A stretch of DNA of 64,000 nucleotides from Aquatica leii (Eukaryota > Arthropoda > Insecta > Coleoptera > Lampyridae). Positions 20,641 to 33,412 of the stretch are shown piece after piece. The stretch is from NCBI GenBank assembly GCA_035610365.1, contig CM069432.1, positions 108,085,529-108,149,528 on the forward strand, given 5' to 3'. The notes under the pieces are model-generated. The model worked only from the letters and a program-made list of their open reading frames with translations, was not told the DNA's origin and ran no database searches. The translations under genes were made by a program, and so were the position numbers. Each line of letters starts with the position of its first letter. Positions within the stretch are counted from its first letter, which is position 1.

Positions 20641-20834
20641 CATCTTACTGGTCTGTGTATCTCTTCTTCGTCCGATCATTCGAATAATGGTATATTCAAT
20701 AAATCCATTTTTACGCATAAAAAGTAATAGATTCAAATTTCAATAATAAACAAGGACGATATTAATTAGTAAAACTTGACTGATATATTATACAGTAACT
20801 CCAAAAATCTAAGGTCATGCGTAGACGATGGGGT

Positions 20835-22075
20835 AATCATATGTGCAATATGTTCAGTGCAATAATGCAATATTTCTATGCAATGTGTGTAATCACTAGA
20901 GAGCGGAATATATGCAAAGTGCATATAGATGCATATATTGCATATTTTTGCGTATTTCCAACTACATTGCATATTTAAGCTAAACACGATTTATTTTGCA
21001 TATTCTAAAAATAAATTAATATAAAATTTTAAAATTTCACTGTCTTACAATAAATTAGTTCGAATTTTATAAGTTGAAACGGTATGAACTAACTCTGGAT
21101 TTTCCCGTTTCTACCTGAATAACAATGCGACAAAAGATTGTATTACAATGTCATTGAATTTGTTTCTGAAATTGAAGGGTTTTTCAAGGAAAAGATTATT
21201 AGATTAGTATTCAAAATACGTATTGTTAAATAATATTTACGTAGAAACAATTTCTAAAAATAAAGTGGTACCTACCTGCTTTAAAGAGGCTAATATTATT
21301 TTTTCCGTTTTCCGAAAACAATTGTTTAAAGTAAACGTAATATCGTGATAGTGCTTATAAAGTGTTTTGTATATTTTAAATTAAAATATGTCTACCATTC
21401 AAAAAAGTGCTTCGATGAAGTGTTTTCCCGAGTTAAATCAAAGCAATTTCAGAAATAAAGTTCAATTCTGTCAGATTTTTTCACGTTTTTTTAAAATATA
21501 ATATCTGACTGTGGATTTTAAAAATTCCTTTAGTTGTTTAGTTTAGTTAGTAATTAGTTTAGTAAATTCGTCAAATTGTAACTTTTGTTCATATAAAAAT
21601 TGATTTGTCTTTGGTGCATGAACATTTTTTCTTCTACAGATTTTCTGTGAGAATAAGTTTCAAGTCGACCAACATTTAAAAACAGTGAGTCATAAGTTGA
21701 AGCTAAAAAAATAAAACATAAATGTGTCTATTTAAGATTTTGTTTTATTTATGAGTATTTTTAATAAATATGCATTTGCATATTTAGGAAAATTTAGAAA
21801 AAATAGCTGCATATTTTTAGCAAAAGTAATGCATATATATGCGCATATTTTGGTAATGCTTTGTTGCATATATTCCGCCCTTTAATAATCACGCATCGTG
21901 CATGCAATATTCGTAATTCTTAAGCAATATGTGCAGTATTCTATTAATACATGTAATATTATACAATCAGTGTGTAATACTGTACCTACAATACATGTGT
22001 AATGTAAAATAAGATATATGTCAAATTATGCAATATTTGCTACACTAATGCAGCAATGGGATCTATATTACACCG
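20835..22075. repeat. Degenerate TGCAATA-rich tract split by the hAT element
   Basis: Both sides of the hAT insertion (20835-20896 and 21893-22075) are made of loosely repeated TGCAATAT/GTAATA words. A similar tract lies at 23485-23575. It looks like an aged simple repeat. Confidence 0.5.
20897..21884 (+). mobile_element. Non-autonomous hAT element, copy A (988 bp)
   Basis: The ends are TAGAGAGCGGAATATATGCA and the complement of TAAAGGGCGGAATATATGCA. The 8-bp flanks GTAATCAC (20889) and ATAATCAC (21885) agree at 7 of 8 positions, as expected for hAT target duplications. GCATAT words are repeated just inside both ends and are probably transposase-binding subterminal repeats. It is about 90% identical to copy B at 27.5 kb but lacks the BED-exon segment. 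The ATG at about 21389 leads into a short broken ORF. Confidence 0.85.
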
Positions 22076-22209
22076 GCACTTGGCTCCTAGGCAAGGATCT
22101 TCCGCAGATTTCATTTTCTTTTGAAACTGTGTTTTGATTGCATAGTGCTAGCATTTTCACAGCAAAAAAACTAGTATGAAAGATAAGTTCAATGGTTGTT
22201 GTACTAGGT

Positions 22210-22366
22210 CAGGGATTTCCAACACGCGGACCGCATGCGGCCCGCGGCTTTCATTAGCGCCTATTTGATAGTAGCTATATAACTATATACCCGTGCGGAT
22301 GCGACCCCCTATTTACTCCATGAATCTAATGGCGGCCCTCGGTCACTCATAAGTTGGAAACCCCTG
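22210..22366. mobile_element. hAT-type MITE, 157 bp
   Basis: The ends CAGGGATTTCCAAC and GTTGGAAACCCCTG are inverted repeats, flanked by an exact 8-bp duplication TACTAGGT (22202-22209 and 22367-22374). The interior is GC-rich compared with its surroundings (GCGGCCCGCGG). CAGGGGTxxxCAAC ends are common for hAT MITEs. Confidence 0.88.
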
Positions 22367-23639
22367 TACTAGGTCATTCCACTTTTTGTCAGGAACCATT
22401 CGTTTGATTTTTTCGGTTTCATTTTAAAAGTTAAAAACATAACTAAATAATATTTGAATAGTGAATAATTTCTAATTAGTTTAAAAAATAGCTTGTCTTT
22501 TCGATGTGACTCAACCAAAAAAGAATAAGTTAATTTTTAGATAAAGAAAGTTTACACTTAACAGTGCTTTATTTGCCAGTTATTACGACGTGCAAAGTAT
22601 CAGATTCTGATTGTTTATCAACACGGAACATATTTCGTACATAAATTAATCGTGTTTGACAACTTCACTTTTATGTTTCTTTTTCAAGACGGATACGGAA
22701 AAATAAAATTAAGTACTTTGAGTTCTTCGCATTACTTCAAGTAAATACAATTGCTTATTATTATATACATTTTATATAGGATGAATATACTTGATGAAAT
22801 TGTTTGTAGTTTTGGAGTGTACTACAAATTCATCATATGATATTGTAAACCAGAAGCCAAAACTTCATACCGAATTTATAATCTCAAATATTATGTAGAA
22901 TAAACAGTTTCGCCGAAAATGTTTCGACTATTTGATAAAAAATATAATTCTTAATAATGCGCACATTTAGTTACATCTCATTTTCTACTGATAGGTCAAG
23001 ATCTTAGATGCACAAAAAGTAATATATAATATAGTAGTGTGTATTTTCTTGTAAATATGTTATTTCACGCATTCTATTTGTATTTTCTACATAATTTACA
23101 TACATCAAATGTGTCATGTAAAAAATTATCATGATCAAAGCCAAGTGTAACTCCTTTTTTTTTGACTCATAAGGAAAAACTTAACCAAGCCGAAAAAGTC
23201 TGGATGTGCTATTGCGACGCGGTTTACGACCAAAGTCGTTTATAGTCTGATTATGACAAACAGGTCGTACAAATTTTAGAAAATACAATATTCTCAGCAA
23301 AATGTTATTTCATATTTTTGGGAGTTTCTACAACTTTTTATATTTACCTAGTGATTATACCTAATGTCAAAACAGTTTAGATATTCTTTCAAAGATATCA
23401 ACTTCATTAAGTACAATTAAGTTTGGTTTTATCTCTGCTAGTAGATAAAAATAAAAACGAAATAATTGCATTTTAAAAAATTGTGTGCAATGTCTGCAAT
23501 ACATGCAATATGCGTAATTATGCAATAGGTCTGCAATATAGGCAATATATGCAATTATTGCAACTCGGTCAAGTTAGCCCTGCACTTTAATTTTTTAAAT
23601 AATATTCCAGGGTAATGATTTCTGGTAATATTATTTTTG

Positions 23640-24690
23640 ATAGTGGTTAACTCTAAATTAATAAAAAAATTAAAACAAATCCGGGAGCTAGCGGTCAAGC
23701 TAGCCCCCGTTTTTTTTCTGAGATTTTTTTTGTCCTTTAATTGTGTCGTTATTATTTTTAACTGTGGTCAATATTAAATTGTAAATAAAATTAAAACAAA
23801 TTTGGGGGCTAACTTAACCATTAGTCCCCCCGTTTTCCGTTTAACTTTTTTTCAATATTTTTTGCTCGTCTAATTAAGCTCTTTTTGTGCTAAATGTTGC
23901 TAACATTAAATTCAGTTATACTTATTTTTAAACCGATAAAAAAAATTATACATAATGCGGAAACTGATATGTATGCCTACCAACCCACTGTTTTTTAAAT
24001 TATTTACAGTATTTGTTATTTATTTAATTGTTCTTGTTTTGAGCCCAATTGTGTCATAACTGTATTCAGTTTTAAATTGTCAATAAAATTAAAACAAATC
24101 CTTAAGAATTAGCTATCCGTTTCCTGTTTATTTTTTTACAATATTTTTTGCTTGTTTTGTGCTAACTGTTGGTATCATTAAATTTAATTAAACTTATTTT
24201 TAAACCGAAAAAAATTAAACAATCCATATACTTATATGTCTACCAACCCACTGGTTTTTAAATTATTTACATTATTTGTTGCTTATTCAATTGTGCTCGT
24301 TCTGTGCTAAATTGTGCTAATATTATTTCTAGCTAGCGTTCACGTTAGCCTCCTACTTTGATTTAATGTTGTTACCAATTTAAAATTAAGCACAATGAAA
24401 AATAATATTAGCAGAATTTAACACAAAACGAACACTATTAAATAAACAACAAATAGTGTAAATAATTTAAAAACCAGTCGGTTGGTAGACATACAAGTAA
24501 ATTAATAGGGGGCTGATGGTTAAGTTGGCCCTCGGATTTGTTTTCATTTTATTAACAATTTAAAATTTAGCACAGTTATTAATAATAACGGCACAAAACA
24601 AGCACAATTAAATAACTCTAAACTAGAAATTGTAAAAAAGGAGGAAAAAACTGAGGACTAGCGGTTAAGTTAGTTAATTAATTGTAGAAA
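23640..24690. repeat. Cluster of diverged direct and inverted repeat modules
   Basis: A module with CTACCAACCCACTG, AAATTATTTACA and a TTGTGCTCGTTCTGTGCTAA stretch occurs at about 23970-24090 and 24228-24350 and, inverted, at 24385-24500. Blocks reading GGGGGCTAAC...AGTCCCCC recur at 23690, 23810 and 24510. No ORF is present. The pattern fits overlapping foldback elements. Confidence 0.5.
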
Positions 24691-25502
24691 AAATTAAAAA
24701 TGTATTTTTTGATAATTCAATTAATTATATTAAATAATTGATGAAATTACTGATTTGAGATTTTTCTATATGTATTTGCGGTTTAATAACAGCAATCTGA
24801 CATAGCATCCATTTTTAATTAATACCATTTAAAGAAAAAAACAAATTCTGATACTGTTTTGCATTTTGTTAACGACAGTTTAAAAGACCTCTTTTTCCTT
24901 AACTAATTATAATAGAAAACGCACAGAAGTTTTAAACGAAAAAAGAAAACCACCAAGTGTTATACGAAAAGACCAATTTAAATAAAACACAATGTTATTA
25001 GAATGCAATAATATCATTAATGTAAATCCTGATGCCAATGTTAATACATCGTCGTTTACTGTTAAGTCGTCGATTTGATGCAAAACTATCCTATGTCACA
25101 ATATAACAGAGAAAATCGCTGTTGAAGGTTTTGAAATGGTAAATCAGAAGATTTATTTTATCTTATTCTGTTTGCATCTAATCATTTTTTGTTTTTTGGT
25201 ACAATAGAAAAGATTTTTTTAGAAATATCCATAAAGTTTGGAGAACAATGGACATAGGATAGCATACACTTTTTTGGTTTTTTACTACATATCCTAACTT
25301 GCAATTTTTAAGATTTAGTATAAATGTTGCTATAGAAAGTAAAAACTATAACTTAAATAATTATATTTTTTGTTATTAAACAATCTTTTATAAAAATAAA
25401 ATAAAAATCCAAATATTTTTACTGTAGATAAACAGAATAAAATATATTATTAAATGTAATTGGCACTGTTTATTAACCTTCGTGTGGCAGGCTTATGTAA
25501 AA

Positions 25503-26938
25503 CCTTTGTTTATATAATTATAGTTAGACAAATACTGCGCTAAAATTGGAAACATTAATTTGGATGCAAAATGCTAGTAGTTTCGGATGCAAACGCAAAA
25601 TTGACATATCTGGCGCTGCTTTTATTAATATTACAGATTTCTAAGTTACAGATCAGTATATTCTCTTACAGTAATATATAAAGATACAGTTTTAGAGATT
25701 TGGAAAAGACATACGTTCTTTTTATTACATGTAAAATAACCTTGAAAAAAAATTATATCTATGCACGATAACACTTATGTTATGAAATTTGGTCTATGTA
25801 AACAACTGGTATTCTGAGAAACATTATGATTCCTCTAATAGAAGACAATTTTATAATTGAACGTACAGTTTCTAATTTGTATATATTTTTTTTATAGTAT
25901 TCGAGCGATCAAAATAAATAAAACCACAAAATTTGCAAAATTTCTATTCAAGTTTGATATATATTAGATTAAAGTTAACTAGTTAATGAATACACATGCT
26001 GATAAAAAATTATTAATATAATATTTATAATGAAATGACTAAAAAGGTTTATGAATTTGGGTGGGCAGGCATGTTTATCTAAGGATGGTCTTTTTATCTG
26101 AATAAACAGAAATATTCTACATGTTTCTGTTTATTGACATAATAAAAACGCATCTGGGTTTTAGTATATTGTAGGCAATACTGGTATCATTTCTGGCCGA
26201 ATGCCTGCGTTTTTAATTATGCAGTGCACGCCGCTTAATAGAATCACGTTGTGACTTGGGGTTTTTGATAACAATAACCGAATGATAAGAATATCCGAAA
26301 TTCAGAAAAAATAGCTTATTTGTTAGAATGCAGTTAATACATACAGCGTGTATGTGATTAACAGGCTGTTAATTTAGAAGGTGAAATTAAAGCGTCAATA
26401 CAAGCACAAAATTTTTATAAAACGTTTTAAAAAAAGCAGCATTTTAAGCCAACGGATTTGTAGGGATTTCGCCTACGTATTTTATATAGCACTCGGCGTG
26501 CACGGGGCACAGGAAATCTCAAAAAATATTAGTTGTAAGAACACAATAATGTGTTCCTATGAAAGTGGAATGTTGTCAGCATCATCTAAGTTATTTTAAA
26601 ATCTTAAAAAATTTTTTTTTTGATAAAACAGTCACAAAGTAAGCAAATTTTTTAATGATAATTTTCTACTTTTTGTGTAAACTATACTTATACTATTGAA
26701 AATAGGAAATTATAAAATAGCTTAGGGGAAGATGTAAAACTTTTCTTTTCATTTGAGGTTTTACTTTTTTTAATTACGTTAGGTAGTTTTCGAGTAGTCT
26801 TGTTCCCAGTGGAATATGTTCACGATTATTCTGCAATGTCATTAAGGTCGAAAATTGAACATATAGAACGCAAACTAGAGTTAAAAAGTAGCAACCGACA
26901 CACACACAAAATTTTAACTTAACAGCAATAACAAGTTC
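25503..26938 (+). repeat. Dispersed repeat R1, copy a, left part
   Basis: It starts CCTTTGTTTATATAATTATAG, matching the terminal repeat of the complete short copy at 35306-36863. 25503-26330 is the reverse complement of 36060-36863, and 26440-26938 is the reverse complement of about 57370-57840. It continues after the nested insertion at 29245. No coding region was recognised. Confidence 0.7.
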
Positions 26939-27486
26939 ATCCCGTTGACTGAAGAAATGTATAAAGACTCGCAAGGCTCATGTTAAAAATCGTACCGTAT
27001 TACTATCTCACTTTTGTGGCTCTCTGCACCCCGCTGCCAACAAACTTCACTCTTGGATAGTCGCGACACTGTTGTTTTCAACGCAAACTAAAAAGATAAC
27101 ACTAGAATGCTTGGAAAGTAATATGATAACTCTTCAAAATAATCGTTTGTTGTATTTACTAGATACCGTTGACTGATATAAAATATTTTGAGTAAACGGT
27201 ATGTAATTTGACAAGTTGAATTTTTTTCTTCAATCTATACGTTTGCCAGAGTTTGGTTTTGTTTTTTTCTCTGCTGTTTTAATTTACTTTACATTATTTT
27301 ATAATTTTTTTTCAAAAAAGCTTTGGTAGGAAATTCCATTTATAAAATTCGATAACTTAGTTCTATATTATAAATAGCCAATTTTTTTAAATTAATTGAT
27401 TCAAAAATGGAATCGATCGAACATCGCTTTATGGAACTATAATTATTCTGCAATCAACAAAAATGTAAAAACAAAAAACTCATAAG

Positions 27487-28591
27487 TAGAGAGCGGAATA
27501 TATGCAAAGTGCATATAGATGCATATATTGCATATTTTTGCTTATTTCAAACAACATTGCATATTTAAGCTAAACACGATTTATTTTGCATATTCTAAAA
27601 TAAATTAATATGAAATTTTAAAATTTCACTGTTTTACATTAAATTAGGTCGAATTTTATAAGTTGAAACGGTATGAACGAACTCTGGACTTTCCCGTTTC
27701 TACCTGAATAACAATGCGACAAAAGATTGCATTACAATGTCATTGAATTTGTTTCTGAAATTGAGGGGTTTTTCAAGAAAAAGATTATTAGCTTAGTATT
27801 CAAAATACGTATTGTTAAATAATATTTACGTAGAAACAATTTCTAAAAATAAAGTAGGTACCTACCTGCTTTAAAGAGGCTAATATATTTTTTTCCGTTT
27901 TCCGAAAACATTTGTTTAAAGTACCTAAACGTAATATCGTGATAGTGCTTTTAAAGTGTTTTGTATATTTTAAATTAAAATATGTCTACAATTCAACAAA
28001 GTGATTCGATGAAGTGTTTGCCCGTGTTAAAGTTAAGTGGAGAGAAAGTATTTTGCAAGGCCTGTTCTAAAATCGTAAGTTATATTCATTTTGACATGTC
28101 ATTATCTTAAAATTTACGTAGGTATCAGAATTTCATATAATATGCTTCTTCGCATCAGAGCAATTTCAGAAATAAAGTTCAATCTGTCACATTTTTTCAC
28201 GTTTTTTAAAAATGTAATATTTGACTGTGTGGACTTTAAAAATTCCTGTATAGTTTAGTAAATTCGTCAAATTGTAGCTTTTGTTTCTATAAAAATTGAT
28301 TTCTCTTTGGTGCATGAACATTTTTTCTTCTACATATTTTCTGTTAGAAGAAGTTTCAAGTCGACCAACATTTAAAAACAGTGAGTCATAAGTTGAAGCT
28401 AAAAAAATAGCATACGTATTAAACATAAATGTGTCTATTTAATATTTTGTTTTATTTATGAGTATTTTTAATAAATATGCATTTGCATATTTAGGAAAAT
28501 TTAGAAAAAATAGCTGCATATTTTTAGCAAAAGTAATGCATATATATGCGCATATTTTGGTAATGATTTGTTGCATATATTCCGCCCTTTA
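27487..28591 (+). mobile_element. Non-autonomous hAT element, copy B (1,105 bp)
   Basis: It has the same ends as copy A and an exact 8-bp duplication CTCATAAG (27479-27486 and 28592-28599). It retains a segment missing from copy A with the first exon of a transposase. It is otherwise an internal deletion derivative. Confidence 0.9.
27982..28074 (+). pseudogene. First exon of a hAT transposase (BED zinc finger start)
   Basis: The ATG at 27982 opens 31 codons (MSTIQQSDSMKCLPVLKLSG, then EKVFCKACSKI) ending at a consensus donor (GTAAGT at 28075). The FCKAC part looks like the first C-x2-C of a BED finger, the usual N-terminal DNA-binding domain of hAT transposases. No further exons remain, so it is a relic of the autonomous parent. 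Confidence 0.6.
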
Positions 28592-29244
28592 CTCATAAGT
28601 AAACAATCAAATCGCCAAGTGAACAATAATTTAAAATAGCAGATTACAAATTCAAAACCGCCGGCGGTAATTTGATACTTGCACAAGAAGCAAAACAGAA
28701 TTTTTGTTATGTTTATAAATGTATATAACTGTCTTATCGTGTTTTGCAGTTGATAATATTCTTTAAAAGGTGACTACAAAAGCGATTACCAAATCGGTTT
28801 TCCGTTCAATTAAAACTTTTTAACTTGATTTGCTAATAAAGATTACACCAATTTTCAATAAAATTGTGAATTTGAAACGGCGTTTTAGTTTTTTTTATTA
28901 GGTGTAGCACACCGATACATCGCAAGTTGGTCCCCTAATTCATAAAAAATAAACTAGAATTCCCATCATTAATGGTATCTCTTGGTAGATGTTTGGGTAA
29001 ACCCGATTTATTTAAATCGTTTGTTAAATCATCGTCCTTTAAACTGCAGAGAGCGGTATGACTAAGCGTAGCCACTGCTCGATGCGTATACATACGATGC
29101 AAACACTACAACTTCTAGCAATGAACTGAAATCTCGGATCCTAAATATACGGTGGCGTCCCCTATATCTCGGATCCTGCGGTGACTACGATTTTTACCAT
29201 AAAGCTGCGACTCTTTATACATTTCTTCAGTCAACGGTTCATCC

Positions 29245-30082
29245 ATTATAACGCAGATGGCAATGTAAACAATCAATGACTTGCCTTGAATATTATATTT
29301 CAATAACATATCTTTATTAGTAAAAACGAACTTTGATCCGTAAATACAAGATCTCGATTTATTTTGAGTTTACATTTTTAACAATCTACAATAGGCGCAT
29401 TTAGTAAATACGTAAAAATTGAGTTACGTCAAGATCTTGGATGCAATCAAAGCTAAATCTTAACGTGATTTTGAAGAAATTAATTACAATTTATTTCGAG
29501 CTTGCATTTTTAACAATTTTAATTTACGAATTGGTATTTGTGTATACTAGTATAAAAGTATAACAAACCTTTTTTTATTTTTGTTAGAAATAAAAGAAAA
29601 TACAGTGCACGCCGTTTATAAAAAAAACCCTCATTTATAGTAATCATAATTTCGGTTTATGTTATCAATTTTCTTCTCAGGTTTGGTTTTATACGTGAAC
29701 AATAACCTATTTCGAATGAATTATTTAGCAGCATTTTCACAATCCGCTTTTTTTGAGTAAAAAATTTTATTATTGTACCCTATAAATAGTTGTTTTGCAT
29801 GTTGAGCTTTATTTTTGCAGTGTTATTTATTTATTCAAGTATTTTGACTGATCTATGTAACGTTACATCATTTAAATTTCTGTAAACACGTAATCTTCGA
29901 GAATTAACTTGGAAAGCATGTTCGTTCTTAGAATAACTTAAATTAACTACGTATTGTGTGATAAGTGATAACGTTATTTTGTATTTATTTTTAGTGGCTA
30001 TAACTTGATTAATTTGATTAGAACTCCGTATTTTTGAATTTACAAAAAAATTTAGTTACCTAAATTTTGCTTACATAACTTA
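29245..30082 (+). repeat. Dispersed repeat R1, copy a, middle part
   Basis: This is the reverse complement of about 56500-57360 with moderate divergence. It is interrupted at 30082 by the Harbinger element and resumes at 32912, ending near 33000 (AAGGTTATT). Shared words such as GTTATTTATTTATT and TTAACTTGGAAAG also occur at 35630-36055 and 41490-41840. Confidence 0.7.
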
Positions 30083-30336
30083 TGCCCGTATTTATAAACA
30101 TTACTTAAGGTCGTGCTCATACTTAAGCACGAGATGTCGTAACGTTTGTGTTTTATAAACAAACCTTAAGCAACGAAATGTGCTCAATTACCGATAAAAT
30201 GCATGCTATGCTCAAGGTAGCTGAATAGGTACCTTAAGCATCTGTTTTGACGTAAGTAACAAAAATTCAAGCAAAATTTATTTTACTTAATTTCCGTTTG
30301 TGATTTTCGTTTCAATGTTTAAAGAATTATGAAGAA

Positions 30337-31411
30337 ATGAAAGAATTTTTAAAATATATTGATATTGTTGAAAACGAAATTAATCAAGAACGTGAGCGAA
30401 AGAGATATATACGCGATATAGATAATCCAATGGAGTTTTTTAATGCAAAGGAATTTTGTATTCGTTATCGTTTTCAGAAAGAAACTGTATCTTTTGCCGC
30501 TAATTGTTGAAGGGTTACAGAAACCGAATAATCGTGGCTTACCCATTCCACCAATTTTACAATTACGGTTTTATGCTACTTGTAATTTTCAAGTTGTGTC
30601 TGGTGATTTGCGTAGAATTAGCTAATCTACAATAAGTATAATAATAAGAAGAGTGTCAATATTAATAGCAGAACATTTACCGGAATTTATTAGCTTTCCT
30701 TGCACTGCACAATGATTCAGGACAAATATTAGAAAATTTTATAAAGTAGCTAACTTTTCCAACGTTTCTGGATGTATAGATTGTGCCCATATTAAGATAG
30801 CAAACCCTGGAGAAAATCATGCAGAAGTATATCGAAACAGCAAAGGTTTTTTTTCTTTAATAAACATTTTTACAAACTTAAATATTTGCAGGTTGTTTCT
30901 GGACCTAACAGAGAAATACTGGACATAGTTGTTCGAGATCCTGGTTCAAACCACGATAGTGTCATATTTGATCGTAGTGCTGTAAGGATGAGATTTGAAA
31001 GAGGCGATATTCCAGGACTATTAATAGGAGATAATGGATATGCATAATGATATGCATGTAGACATTACTTACTTACACCGATGTTACAACCATGTAATGT
31101 AATTGAAAATTAAATATTCATAACAAGAAACAAATTTTTAATTGGCAGCAGTTGGTCAAGAAGTTCGTTATAACACAGCACATATACGAACTCGAAACGT
31201 TGTTGAATGATTATTTGGAACATGGAAAGGAGGTTTCTATGTTTTCAACAAGGGCTTCAGACTAAATTGGAGACATCAGTTGCTATCATATGTGCAACAG
31301 CGGCGCTATATAATATGTCTACATAAAAATGAAGAAATTGTTGATGAAGATGTGGTTAACGAAGTGCCTGTTGCCAGAAACATACCTGATGCTAAACGAA
31401 GATTGAATTGA
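30337..31411 (+). pseudogene. Harbinger transposase (HARBI1-like), broken
   Basis: The ATG at 30337 leads into EFFNAKEFCIRYRFQKET, then after a shift EGLQKPNNRGLPIPPIL and LRFYATCNFQVVSGDLRRIS. DDE fragments follow: SGCIDCAHIKIANPGENHAE near 30780, GPNREILDIVVRDPGSNHDS near 30900 and GDIPGLLIGDNGYA near 31010. The frame ends VPVARNIPDAKRRLN at 31409-31411. At least four stops or frameshifts interrupt it. The motifs and order are those of HARBI1-type transposases. Confidence 0.85.
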
Positions 31412-31611
31412 AAATTGAAGATTGAAATTTTGAACATTTTAGGCAATAGAAATTTTGATATTTTTTTTCATTAAATTATTTATATAATTATTTTATATAA
31501 AAAAAATACAAACACAATTTAAAAAAACATTTATTATAAACTACTAAAAATACATATATTAAAAAATTTACACAATAATTTACTGATCTTCAGAGAGCTA
31601 AAAAAAGCGTT

Positions 31612-32631
31612 AAAAATATGACATAATTAATTTACTTACCATTATGAACCTGTTTTTAAAGTTCATTAGTTTTAAAGAAGTTAATTCACGCTCAAAGTGA
31701 GTCCTCTGAAGATCTTTTTCTGCTGCTTTCACACGCAGTTTGGTTAATTGTTCCTCTTGCTTCCTTCTTTCCGTCGACCAAAGATCTCGTGTTTGTGTTG
31801 GGCGGTGTCGAGCACTTTGTTCACCCTGACGTTTTTCTCAGTTACTACTATTGATGTAGCAGTAATAACTGAAACTAAGCTTACTTTGTTACCATTATAA
31901 ACATTTGCATCTTATACGTACAACCAGGTAATGCATTTTCATTATGCAAAGTACTACCAGAAGAAAGCTGCAAGGTGGGAACATCTGAATTAACTAAAAT
32001 TTAATTGTTTATAATTTTATATGCATTCCTATAAATATCGCAATTAGCTGGTTGGTGGTTGTTCAAAAGCAGTTCCTTCTGGAGTTGGTAAAAACTTGCC
32101 TGTTTCGGCTACAAAGTAGATTTAAATTAATTCATGAATGAATAATACATGCATAATACTGCATGTACCTTTTTCGAATAATGCCGTGTGGTCCCAAGAA
32201 CAGATGACGCTTACGTCTAGACTGGGTGCAGCATCTTCCACTACTTGTAGCACAAGGTCCAAACATTGCTTTTTTGGTCTTCCTCCCGTCAGAAGCATGC
32301 TGTGATGCATAGCCGTACTTTCCTTACGCGTTCTAAAATAATATAGATTTTAAAAGTCTATTATCTGTTTCTTTGTTTTTTAATTTTTGGAACGACTTTT
32401 AATAGATGTTTAAACATACTTACCTTTGGTTTAAATTGTTCCATAACATTTTTAGCTGCATCACAGTTCGCACAGTATCAATTTCAGGTTGGGAATTGTA
32501 ACATGTAGCTATCAATTCCCAACCTTTGTTTTTTTCTACTAATGTTTTCTTGTTTTAACAACTAGATTGTCCTTAACAAGCTGTGCTAGAAGAAACTTTG
32601 CTTTTGTAGAATATAATTTATTTGTATTCAT
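31612..32631 (-). pseudogene. Harbinger Myb/SANT-like second protein, broken
   Basis: The ATG at 32631 opens MNTNKLYSTKAKFLLAQLVK. After a shift near 32555 the frame gives KNKGWELIATCYNSQPEIDT and a splice donor near 32420, a trihelix/SANT-like pattern. Later pieces (GGRPKKQCLDLVLQVVED at 32270, KQEEQLTKLRVKAAEKDLQR near 31700) form a linker and a coiled coil. In Harbinger elements this protein helps the transposase enter the nucleus and bind the ends. Confidence 0.7.
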
Positions 32632-33412
32632 ATTAAATTATTTGATAAATATATTAATTAACAAAAAAATACACGTATTTTGTAATTAAACTTCAATAAT
32701 AATTTATTTTTGACAGTGAAAGTTATCAAAAATAATTTAAAATTCCCTAAATTTCAGACGCTTCAATACTTAAGCATCGCCTTGTACGAGTATACCCGAA
32801 GTATGTTTTATAAAACGGAACTCGTACTTAAGCTATAATCGGTCCTAAGGCATGCTTACTTGAGTACGTGCTTGGCCTCAAGCTGAGCATCGTTTATAAA
32901 TACGGGCATTAGACTCTAAGTATTTCAGACATGAACATTTAGGTTATAATTTGACAAAATTCAAATTATTTAAAAAAACTTTAAGGTTATTCCATTGTCT
33001 AAATATATTATAGTCAGACATCGAGACAGGGACAAAGTGGACTTGTACGATAAGATGGCACTGTCTGATTCAAATTGAAAAGTTTAGTAAAATTACACAC
33101 TAATAATATATAAAATTTTTAAATAATGCTCTGCAACATTAGAAGTCACTAAACCTAATTAAAAAAAGTATACACAATGATATTATACTGTTAGTTTGCT
33201 ATCAGCAACAGTAATATTCAAACATAAACAAAACGTGACAAAATGCAAAAACAGTTGCTACACTTATATTATCTTGATTGATGATTTTTAATAGCCAATT
33301 ATAAAATGGCATTCTAATTACATTTTTGAACTTTACATTTTTTGAGAAAGGTGTTTCAATCCTTCAAATGTAGGAGATGGCGAAAGAAAACACAACTTAC
33401 GGTGTTTTTTGT

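Larger units (their letters stand above)
26943..29236. mobile_element. Nested element with CGTTGACTG inverted ends and 8-bp duplication
   Basis: The left end CGTTGACTGAAGAAATGTAT and the right end are near-perfect inverted repeats of about 30 bp, flanked by an exact 8-bp duplication GTTCATCC (26935-26942 and 29237-29244). Joining the flanks at one GTTCATCC reproduces the uninterrupted R1 sequence seen near 57380. About 1.2 kb is its own sequence, and the hAT copy B sits inside it. The 8-bp duplication suggests hAT, P or Merlin. The ends match no family I can name. Confidence 0.8.
30083..32908 (+). mobile_element. PIF/Harbinger DNA transposon, complete but decayed
   Basis: A 17-bp perfect terminal inverted repeat (TGCCCGTATTTATAAAC) lies at both ends, flanked by the TTA duplication (30080-30082 and 32909-32911) typical of this superfamily. 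It carries both usual genes: a transposase on the plus strand and a Myb/SANT-like protein on the minus strand, both broken. Length is 2,826 bp. Confidence 0.92.

Noticed and set aside
20835..20896. CRISPR-like or telomere-like array
   Set aside because: The TGCAATA words are irregular in spacing and sequence, and the context is eukaryotic.
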